Notes under the pieces: generated by a model
Told to the model about the DNA's origin: nothing
Databases searched by the model: none
The model's input: the letters and a program-made list of their open reading frames with translations, nothing else
Source of the DNA: Phycomyces blakesleeanus NRRL 1555(-)
Taxonomy: Eukaryota; Mucoromycota; Mucoromycetes; Mucorales; Phycomycetaceae
Direction of reading: 5' to 3'
Assembly: GCF_001638985.1 (NCBI RefSeq)
Contig: NW_017265137.1
Span: 461,054-525,053, forward strand
Length of the DNA: 64,000 nt
Position numbers and translations under genes: made by a program
Part shown: positions 55,901 through 64,000 of the stretch, one piece after another
How the letters are laid out: each line of letters starts with the position of its first letter
Numbering within the stretch: the first letter of the stretch is position 1

Positions 55901-56788
55901 TTTGAAGCCGAGCTAGTACACACAGGAAAGGAACTATCGTTTTTTCCTACAACAGGTAAGTCTTCTTAAAGTAAAGTAAAGTAAAGTAAATTACACATTA
56001 ATCTTAAAAATAAAAATAAAATAAAATCAAGGTGCTCTAAGCTCCTTGCAACAAAATAGGTCGTTCTTTTTTAATCCAAACACCTTGATTGGGTTGGCTC
56101 AGAGTGGCATGCCTAGAATTGTTGAAATTAGTCTAGACTCCAGACGAGAAGTCAACTTCAAGCTAAAAGACGTATGCGAAGAGTTCATTACTGACTGTGT
56201 AAGCACAGCAGTAGATCCATTGACAGTTTTTATGATTAAGGTAAAGAAAACGTAAAAGAAAAAGGCTATTGGAGAGCTTATAGTGTTTCGAATATACAAA
56301 AAGTTGTCTACAATGAGGCCTGTGGGCGAAAGCTCTCCCGATGAAAATGGATCTCCTCGTGCAAAGACATTGAGCCAAGGTACGTACAAGCTTTTATTCT
56401 CAAGAACATACTTTAAACCAGCATATGTTTTATAGAAGACGTACAAAGCACAGTAGAACAATTTAAAGAGTCAGCCGAAGAAAGAATACGCTTTGTATTA
56501 AGAAAACTCCGTGAATATGTCAACGATTACAAGATGGAACAAATTTTGATAAGACCGATTGAAGTATGTATATATATATATATATATATCGAGCCCTTTT
56601 TTATTTTATCTTTTTTACTTACTGGCCACTTTTTCTAGTTGAATATTCTCGAAAATTATAAGAACTTCTACCATACTGTCACCACAGAATCTAACGGAGG
56701 AAAAATTAGTACATTAGATGAGCCTCTTCCCTCAGTAGAGTACATGTCAATGTGGATTTCTCAGTGGAAAGAAGAGCAATCCCCATAA
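52968..56788 (+). CDS. COG3: conserved oligomeric Golgi complex subunit 3
   Basis: Sixteen exons (52968-53096, 53243-53562, 53625-53790, 53843-54013, 54098-54426, 54508-54631, 54725-54816, 54879-55015, 55094-55258, 55338-55591, 55669-55758, 55835-55955, 56032-56240, 56304-56379, 56436-56563, 56639-56788) close in frame to 886 residues. Hallmarks of COG3/Sec34: [20 protein letters not shown] and [11 protein letters not shown] in the N-terminal coiled region, then [54 protein letters not shown] and [19 protein letters not shown]. It is a lobe A subunit of the COG tether for retrograde intra-Golgi vesicles, acting on the cytosolic face of the Golgi. A Ser/Pro/Thr-rich insert (about residues 48-85) is peculiar to this protein. 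The donor at 55258 (GTGCGC) is weak. Confidence 0.94.
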
Positions 56789-57028
56789 TATAGCAAAATA
56801 AACACCTTAATTACCTTTTTATAGCATAAAAACTGGCGCTCCTTTGTATTTCTCTTCCCAGTATTCAGCCTAGTTCATCAAAATGTTGTAATTAATCATT
56901 ACCCCAAAAAAGGGTTACATAAAATTTATATTACACAATCATCCAAATATAGATAACTTTTAAAAGCTTAAGTCAAGAATTAAAATCTGGAGCTTAAGCT
57001 CAATCTTCAGCACAACGAAAAACCTCTA

Positions 57029-59858
57029 ATGGAGAAATTCATCGATCATCAGATTAGCCTGATACAACAAGAAAAGACCATTGATGTCGAAGAAACGTCG
57101 AAACTTTTATCCACGTACACACCACTCCAACTTCAAAAACGCGGACTTGCCTTGATTGGTCTCAAGGTTACGGGTCGGTTTTAAGCATAGTTATTCAAAA
57201 GACGCGGTTGATCATTATATTGATTTCAACTTTTTCTTAATAACCAAAAAAAAACTATTAAATAATAATAATAAATGATAAAAAAGGAATGCGAACTGGT
57301 TTGGGTGGTAAAAGGTGTGTGTATATATACATCCACAAAGAATCATATAGATCTTGCATAACATCTCATTCTAATGAAATAGTTTAATTGATCTTGAACT
57401 TGCAAACCCAATCAAGCTTCCACCTGTATTACCTGCCCACAAAATCTCTACGGGTGATATTGTCGGATTGGATGAATATAAAAAAGACAAGCCTTCAAAA
57501 CAATCGGCGCAATGGTCTGGTGTTGTTTTGAGAGTAACTGATTCCAAAGTGACTATTGCTCTATCCCAGGACACGGATGATGAACTCCCTCCTGAAATCC
57601 AAGAACGCTGTCAAATGCAAGCTACTTAACTTGATATATTAGTGTATGTGTATAAGATATTAACAATATTTTCTGAACTAGTGTCAAGTTGGCCAATAGT
57701 GTTACTTATGAACGGTAACTAAAATAAACACACAGAAACTCCCATAGTGAACAGACAATTAATATTGAAGAAGTATGATCAAAGCATTAGAAAGATTAAA
57801 AAATCAGGGTGAGACCGCAGTTTCTGGTCTTGCCCAAACTCTATTGGGGCTTCGTAAACCATCCGCACCGGAAGATTACTCTGATCTTGAATTCTTTGAT
57901 GATACACTCAACGAGTCGCAGAAAGATGCTGTCCGTTTTGCCCTAGGCTCACCTGAGATTGCCCTTGTTCATGGTCCACCAGGTAAGCACTTTTGTTTGT
58001 TCAATTCAATAAGAACAATTGTATTTATAACATGCTCTATATAGGGGTTAGTCTTAAGATCATATAAATACCGTTGCACTTGGTGAATACATGTTTAAAG
58101 CTAACTTTACAAACAGACCGGAAAGACCTATACACTTGTGGAAATCATTCGTCAACTTGCAATTAAGGAAAACAAAAAGGTTCTTGTGTGTGGACCCTCT
58201 AATATCTCTGTTGGTAAAGTCATAAATGTTTGTGAGCATATTAGCAAAAAACATTTCATTAATTCAAATTATATACTTCTGGGAATAGATAATCTCGTTG
58301 AACGGCTGGCACGTCACCGAATGAACCTTGTACGAGTAGGACACCCTGCACGGATCCTTCCCACAGTTTTGGAGCATTCTCTTGATATAATCACCAAAAC
58401 ATGCGACTCTGGTCAGATTGTCGCAGATGTTCGTCGTGAGATGGATGAGACTCTTGCAAAAATTTCAAAATCAAAAAATCGTTCTGAACGTAGAATTCTC
58501 TACGGTCTTCTTAAAGACCTTCGTAAGGATTATAAAGTCAGAGAGCGTAAAGTTGTAGATGAAGTCATGTCAGGAGCAGAAGTCTTGATATCAACACTAA
58601 ATGGGTAAGTCATACTTTTATAATATTGGTATGAGCTGTATAACCAGGAAGAGAAAAAGAAGAAAACTAATATAAAGGGTACAGTTGTGGAAGCCGTAAT
58701 ATGTTCAAGCGAGAGTTTGATGTTGTTATTATTGACGAAGCTACACAAGCTTTGGAAGGTATGTACTGGTAATACTGGTGTGCGTACAAATAAATCGAGT
58801 ATTGTTTTTGGCTAATCACTCTTTGTTTATTTACTTAGCCGAATGTTGGATTGCTCTTTCCAAAGGAAAAAAGGCAATTTTGGTAAGACTGGCTATTAAA
58901 TAGTATAATTCATTCATATATTTATTATTATCTATTCATACAAATATGTGTCTACAGGCAGGAGATCACCTTCAGCTACCACCTACAATCAAGACTCCCA
59001 TAAAACTAGGAAGTAAACCGTCGGCAAAGGGGCTTTCAACAAAGACCGATCTGTCGACTACCTTATTCGATCGAATGTTAGGAATGTACGGAAACAGCGT
59101 GAAACGGATGTTGCTTGTACAGTATCGTATGCATCAAAAAATCATGGAATTTAGCTCAAAAGAGCTCTATGGAAACAATCTGGTTGCAGACAAGAGTGTA
59201 GCGGGACATTTGTTGGTGGATCTTCCAGGAATCGAAAGCTCAGATAACACAGAAGTCCCGATTGTCATGATTGATACCAGCGATACAGGACTTGCACATG
59301 AAATTACAGATGAAGCTAAAGAAGAACAAAGTAAGGCAAACGAAAGAGAGGTCGAGCTAGCAGCTATCCATGTGCAAAGTCTGTTGGAGGATGGGTTGCA
59401 GCAAGAACAAATTGGCATCATCACGCCTTATTCTGCACAGGTTACTAGATTAATACGTGAAATTCGGGAGAAATGGCCGTTAATTGAAATCGGAACTGTT
59501 GATGGATTCCAAGGCCGTGAGAAGGAAGCTATTTTGCTTTCTTTGGTTCGATCCAATGACGATTGTGAGGTCGGTTTTCTTGCTGAGAAGAGACGGTTGA
59601 ATGGTAAGTAATGTTTTATGATATATATATATATATTGATACTTTGAGCTGTACATATTAATTATGTTATTTCTCTATATGTTAGTGGCAATGACAAGAG
59701 CAAAGCGACATCTATGTGTCATATGTGATTCCGAGACACTGGCTGGATCTAAAGGAGGAAGCCAGGCAGGATCTCGACCAGACGGAGGATTCCTCAAAAG
59801 ATGGATGAATTGGCTTTGTGAAGAGTCTGATCTTCGCTTTAGTGAATTTATAGCATAA
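57029..59858 (+). CDS. IGHMBP2: IGHMBP2/Hcs1-like superfamily 1 helicase
   Basis: Ten exons (57029-57173, 57287-57314, 57383-57616, 57683-57715, 57774-57982, 58117-58604, 58685-58758, 58839-58882, 58958-59603, 59686-59858), about 691 residues. N-terminal beta-barrel: KRGLALIGLKVTGMRTGLGG and KLPPVLPAHKISTGDIVGL. Helicase motifs: Q motif LNESQKDAVRFAL, Walker A HGPPG/TGKT, Ia CGPSNISV, motif II VVIIDEATQALEA, III AGDHLQLPPTI, IV QYRMHQKIMEFSS, V GTVDGFQGREKEAI and VI VAMTRAKRHLCVI. It is a 5'-3' helicase of the Upf1-like SF1B group (yeast Hcs1, DNA polymerase alpha-associated helicase A). Two oddities: intron 3 needs a GC donor, and the intron inside Walker A joins out of phase by two bases. 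It starts 240 bp after COG3. The C-terminal R3H and AN1 domains of animal IGHMBP2 are absent, as in yeast. Confidence 0.88.
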
Positions 59859-60769
59859 AATTTACGCGCAAAATTGTATTTTAGCATTATAAATATATGA
59901 AGCTTTCTTGGAAATTTTATAGTTCAACTTGGTTCTATTGACTAACAAGTTTAGAGAGAAAGCAATATCCAATTGTTTTAATAGACAAATACTAAGAGCA
60001 TATTTAGCAGTGAGTTAACTTTTTAATTTATCTAAAGCCAAACGCCTCCACTTTAGCTAAAGAAAAGGTAACTTTTCCCAGCAGTTCAATTTACCTTTTT
60101 AAATAAATTTCGAGAGCATTTTCATCAATCAATTTTATCTTCTTGTTAACTAAATATTCACATTTAAGATAAAAGTGGAGTTAAAGTCGACTGCTGAAGA
60201 TGTTTTAAGCTGAATAGCCTTGGTAATTCGTTTTTTTTATTCTCATAAAATGTGGGCTAGATCTTGAATATAATTTTCTGGATTTCTAGACAAAGATGCC
60301 AATATAACCTTTCTTGGGAGTAGGCTTTTTGAACCTTGACAAACTCTTGTGATTGACAATTTTTTGTTGCCTGTTAAATTCACTTCTGGCCATCCAAAGG
60401 TTCCGCCACAGCATAATTGATAAAAATAACATTTGGCTAATTTGTTGATCTCACTATTATTGGCATTCTATATTTTACAAAAGTAAGCTATGAGTCGTAT
60501 CTTTAAAAACATTTTGGACATGATAGCTTACAACCTTTAGTATGTTCTTCAGCGTGTATCTGAAATAACGTTCAAGTCAACCCTCGAACATTTCTACGAT
60601 GTGATTTTGATAACACGTCGACAGCTCCTTGAACGCTTCGGATATGCACTGACTCGCACCTTTTTTGTAATTTTGTATCATAAGAGACATTTGTATTATT
60701 TTGTCTGTACGAGTCCTAGAATTCAATAAAATCGGCTGGTAGATTATCATTTTTTATTACTTTTTTTTG
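59859..60769. other. intergenic region before the IS630-like element
   Basis: About 900 bp with no supported gene. Positions 60400-60680 have mixed composition without an open frame. Nothing was recognised. Confidence 0.55.
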
Positions 60770-62190
60770 CAAACTTTCGCGTTTTGATGAAAATTAAATG
60801 GACACAGTTCAAGTATCGAAATGGGGATATTTCAAAATAAAATAAAAAATCAAATATTTATTTCCATGTCTAAACACTTTTGATGAAACGAGATTGAATG
60901 TCTAATCCAACCTTCGCAATCCTGCCTAGTTATTTCATAGCTACTAGACTTTATTCTCTCGCACAAAGTTTCTTCGCTATCCAAAGGGTGCTTCTTGACA
61001 AAGTTTTTTAGCTTTGAAAAGCATTCCTCAACAGGATTCAAGAAAGAAGAGTAAGGGGGAAGAGGCTTGAGTTTGTGCTTGTTCCTTTTTTGCAGCCAGT
61101 TGCGAAGAGATAGATTACAGTGAATCCTAACATTATCCATGACTAAGTGGCAAGGACCAGAATTCGCATTATCCAGCTTCTTGACTAACTGCTGGACAAA
61201 CTCTTTAAAAATTAGGCCTGTAAAGCATTAAGTTTAGTTACAGCTATGACAGAAAAAGCGTAGATAGAAATATGCTTTACATAGCTTCTTTGAGTCCTTA
61301 CCTGTAGTATCATCTTTCACAACTCTTGCGTGGCAGGATTCAACGCCTTCTGCTGAAAGAGCAAATAACATTGTCACGCTTGTTGCTCTCTTGGTTTTGG
61401 TTTTAACGAAAGCTGGTAAGCCAGCTTTTGATCGAGAACGGCCTTTAATCATGGATATATTGAAGTCTGCCTCGCCGATAAAAATACAATTCTGATTGTA
61501 CAAAATCCCCTCACGTAGAAGGCTTGATATGAATTTTTTTCTTTTGCGACGAGTCTCTTCATAATTTCTCTTCTCTTCCATTGCAGTCGACCCCTTTAGT
61601 GTAATCCTTTCAACATTATTTAAAAAATTGCACAGAGTGGACGTACTAATGCTATGAATGTCGTCAAACTCTTCTAAAAGTTTGGTTTTTAACTCCTCTA
61701 GTGTGATGGTATTGTTTTCATCGACAGCATTAATAATAAATTGACGGTGATGGTCCTGGATGATACTTCTAAGATCACCACCTAATGACTGGTACTCAAT
61801 AGTTCCCGTCTTTTCGAACCTCTTGATGATTCCACAGACTGTCTGTCTAGGAATACCAAGTTCTTGAGAGATCTGAGTTGGGCTCTTCAAATGGTTCGCA
61901 CTCTTTTCAATTATTAAATCTCGAATATGCGGAGACCTAGTAAGTTGTGGGCGTCCTGATCTCTTGATAATTTTTTTATTCGCGTTATTGGCAGCTTTTA
62001 TTCTGGACCCTGACATTCTATTAATTTGAATAGCTTTGTTATTGGATACTTGGAATGTATTTGAGTGAAAGAGAAACTAATAGGTAGTGAGCTAGGTTCG
62101 CGAATTAATGCAAATTTGTATGCAGCTGTACATCATTTCGATACTTGCACGGCGCCCATTAAATTTTCCTCAAAAAGCAAAAATTTGGAA
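60770..62190 (-). mobile_element. IS630/Tc1-like DNA element with imperfect long TIRs
   Basis: Imperfect terminal inverted repeats of at least 50 bp flank the transposase: 60770-60823 (gcgttttgatgaaaattaaa, then agtatcgaaatg at 60812-60823) and 62134-62190. The best core is gt(t/g)caagtatcgaaatg. Similarity may continue outward to about 60720 and 62215, so the ends are approximate, and no target duplication could be fixed. It carries one ORF with one spliceosomal intron. Confidence 0.8.
60850..62016 (-). CDS. IS630/Tc1-like transposase lacking the first catalytic Asp
   Basis: Exons 61302-62016 and 60850-61217 give 360 residues with no stop or frameshift; the 84-bp intron (GTAAGG...CAG) interrupts in phase 1. 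The N-terminal helix-turn-helix region shows SPTQISQELGIPRQTVCGIIKRF. The DDE_3 domain has CIFIGEADFN, where active relatives have an Asp-Glu pair: Gly181 (codon GGC, 61474-61476) replaces the first catalytic Asp. The second Asp is in VMDNVRIH (266) and the Glu in SSFLNPVEECFS (302), a spacing of 35. One transition separates GGC from an Asp codon. It is probably catalytically dead despite its intact frame. Confidence 0.85.
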
Positions 62191-62394
62191 AAAAAAAATA
62201 GCTGATTCGGGTCCAAAAATCTTGTCCTTGTGGTTCCCAGACTGTCTTTGTGACCAGCAAATATGTCGGGTACTTCGCATAACATTAGAACCAATCACAT
62301 TCAAGAATGACTGTTAAAGAAAATTTTCAAACTAAGATTTTGTAATTTTGAAAAGGTATAAAAAGGCAGCAATCTTGAGGACTCATGAAACCGC
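62191..62394 (+). promoter_or_regulatory. U2 snRNA upstream region with TATA box
   Basis: A TATA-box sequence, TATAAAAA (62357-62364), lies 31 to 38 bases before the presumed U2 5' end, a spacing used by RNA polymerase II snRNA promoters in fungi and plants. No further snRNA promoter element could be identified. Confidence 0.6.
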
Positions 62395-62590
62395 ATCCTC
62401 TCAGGCCTTTTGGCTAAGATCAAGTGTAGTATCTGTTCTTTATAGTTTAACAACTATAACTTGGTACATAGTACCATTTGTTGTTAATCTAATTTTTCTG
62501 CGCCCGGAATCTAGAGCTCTGGCTTGCCATCTCTTGAATCCACAGGTGTCCTTTGCTTTACACTGTTGCAATGTGACGCCGAGGGGGGCT
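62395..62590 (+). ncRNA. U2 spliceosomal snRNA
   Basis: The 5' part reads ATCCTCTCAGGCCTTTTGGC, then TAAGATCAAGTGTAGTATCTG, matching stem I and the branchpoint-pairing region of U2 (GTAGTA, 62426-62431). Stem IIa (TATAGTT/AACTATA, 62441-62458) and stem IIb (TGGTAC/AGTACCA, 62462-62475) follow. The Sm site is AATTTTTCTG (62491-62500). A 3' hairpin with a ttgcaatgtgacgcc segment fits stem IV. U2 pairs with the intron branch site in the spliceosome, consistent with the intron-rich genes here. The 3' end is approximate; the first bases differ slightly from animal U2 (ATCCTC for ATCGCTTC). Confidence 0.93.
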
Positions 62591-62670
62591 CCCAATCAAT
62601 TAAATAAATGAAAATAAATGTAACTATGAAAATTTGTATTCATATTTTTTTAACATAAAAAATCGCTATA

Positions 62671-62801
62671 CACTTTTTCCGGAAATTATTGGTGCAAAAA
62701 TAAAAAATTATTTAGTGCAAAAACAAAGATAAAATTTGGTGCATTCCATTTTTGCACCAAATTTATTTTTATTTTTGCACCAATAATTTCCGGAAAAAGT
62801 G
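62671..62801. mobile_element. 131-bp hairpin MITE with TA target duplication
   Basis: The element starts cactttttccggaaattatt and ends with its reverse complement; the arms are about 34 bp and the inner part (ccaaattt, tgcaccaaa) is also partly symmetrical. TA flanks both ends (62669-62670 and 62802-62803). Size, symmetry and TA duplication fit a non-autonomous Tc1/mariner-type MITE. It lies 80 bp after U2. Confidence 0.9.
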
Positions 62802-62860
62802 TATATCTATTAAAAAAAAGATTTTTCTTTTGAACTTTTTCTTTTTAAATTTTATATTAT

Positions 62861-63278
62861 AGTTGGTGTGGATAGACTAAAAGTTCAAAAAAAAAGCAAT
62901 AATTTAAGTCTTATCATTTGTCAAGAGTTTTAATTAATTTTGCCCTTTTTTTTTGAAGATTCAAAAAAGGGCACATTTCTTAATCGATTTTAATTAGCTA
63001 GTATTCTTCCATGGCCACAAGGATTGAGAAGAGAACCATTTTTTATGGAGATGTACCATATAATGAGAGGTCTAGAAAAACTCACAATAAGGTTTTCACT
63101 TAATGACAGAGACGGGAATATGGGCTCAATTTTATCTAATATGTATTTTGAACTAATTTTGAACTTTTTGTTTTTTAAAAAAAAGGTATGGACAATCATA
63201 AATTGGTCTGATTGACTAAGTTTTGGATGAAGTTGTTTTACCTTTTTTTTTTGAACTTTTATTCTGTCCACACCAACC
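62861..63278. mobile_element. non-autonomous element with 36-bp inverted ends
   Basis: Ends gttggtgtggatagactaaa, then agttcaaaaaaaaag (62862-62896), are mirrored at 63242-63278 with a few mismatches (ctgtccacaccaac). The body is about 418 bp, with no recognised coding sequence. The arms are flanked by TA or TA-like bases (tatag / ctta). It is probably another deletion derivative of a DNA transposon. Confidence 0.75.
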
Positions 63279-64000
63279 TTATTCACTACCGATGTGCTAT
63301 ATCAATGATTATAGAAAAAGTAATCCATATTATGTCGTAAAAATATACCTAATAAAAAACATTTCAGTTAAACTTTTGAGATAAACAGATACTTACTCAT
63401 CTTCACCAAGTTCAAATTTCTTCTGAAATATCTCAACATAATTTTAAAGTGATGAATGCTATTTCAAGATCGCACCCATTGATAAGTCTATCGTTCTTAG
63501 ATACCTAACATCTTTAAAATTACCTGTTTATTTTTCTATAAAAATTATTAAAACTTGGCTATATGTCCTACATTGAAATACAATGGCTTTGTAATCCATA
63601 CTCAACCTTGTTACTACTTAGAAAAGCTCATATATATTCTAAAGAAGTTCCTTTTCTTTTTTACTATTAGCGACAATCTAATTATTTTAATATGCATATA
63701 ACTCTTTGTAGTCCAAGATACAAAATCGTTTAATGGGATTATTAATACATATAAGTCTATAAAAGAGGTCCAAATATAAGCTATTATTAATGTAAAGTTT
63801 TATTACGTAGCTTTTAGCCGAAAATGATGTACCTGGTTTAATAGCTGCGTCGTATTTACTACTGCGGCTCGGTTGTTTGTATGCATTTGGAATTGGTGCT
63901 CACCAGTGGTGTGCTTTATGTTTTGGGGGATTTAATTTTAATTTTTGCTGCGGCAAAAGGAGTTTTTATCTTTATGTTATTGGACCGCAACAAATACATT
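63279..64000. other. terminal AT-rich region
   Basis: No gene, RNA or repeat was recognised in the last 720 bases. The final 180 bases are somewhat less AT-rich and could belong to a gene beyond the window. Confidence 0.5.

Overview
This window is AT-rich nuclear DNA from a filamentous fungus. Its genes carry many short GT-AG introns (up to 15 per gene). The gene set fits an early-diverging fungus, most likely Mucoromycota: a Vac7-like vacuolar protein (fungal) sits next to a quinoid dihydropteridine reductase (rare in Dikarya), with TTLL12, COG3, U2SURP and an IGHMBP2/Hcs1-type helicase nearby. The group assignment is inference; there is no rRNA to settle it.

Layout. 1-2108: a perfect inverted repeat with arms of at least 820 bp, cut by the window edge. 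2350-4040: a CT-rich minisatellite and a tandem duplication of about 498 bp. 4989-6390: a frameshifted Tc1-like element. 6391-10625: no supported gene. 10626-11819 (-): a Pho80/PCL-like cyclin. 12881-16885 (+): a U2SURP/SR140 splicing factor, convergent with 17184-20797 (-), a TTLL12-like protein. 22316-23792: a broken PIF/Harbinger transposase. 24410-27816: LTR-retrotransposon debris, including three solo LTRs of which two are nested. 28077-28147: tRNA-Gly(GCC). 30736-32081: a second, frameshifted Tc1 element. 34279-37228 (+): an NDK-like domain protein with a long basic tail. 41867-47087 (+): Vac7-like, dihydropteridine reductase and a beta-trefoil lectin. 50491-51328 (-): a small secreted protein. 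52968-59858 (+): COG3 followed by an IGHMBP2/Hcs1-like helicase. 60770-62190 (-): an IS630/Tc1-like element with an intact ORF but a missing catalytic Asp. 62395-62590 (+): a U2 snRNA gene, followed by two TA-flanked MITE-like hairpin elements.

The host genes are housekeeping functions (splicing, Golgi tethering, vacuolar lipid signalling, pterin recycling, helicase) and do not form an evident pathway cluster. U2 snRNA and the U2 snRNP-associated U2SURP are both present, but 45 kb apart and probably by chance. I found no defence system, CRISPR array or biosynthetic cluster. The most unusual items are the large perfect palindrome with a diverged relative beside the first Tc1 element, the UBA-like module inside TTLL12, two inferred GC-AG introns, a splice-phase conflict inside the helicase P-loop, the NDK-like protein lacking its catalytic His, and the nested solo LTRs with clean 5-bp duplications. 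Exon limits were read by eye from splice signals and frame; each multi-exon model closes in frame except the helicase.
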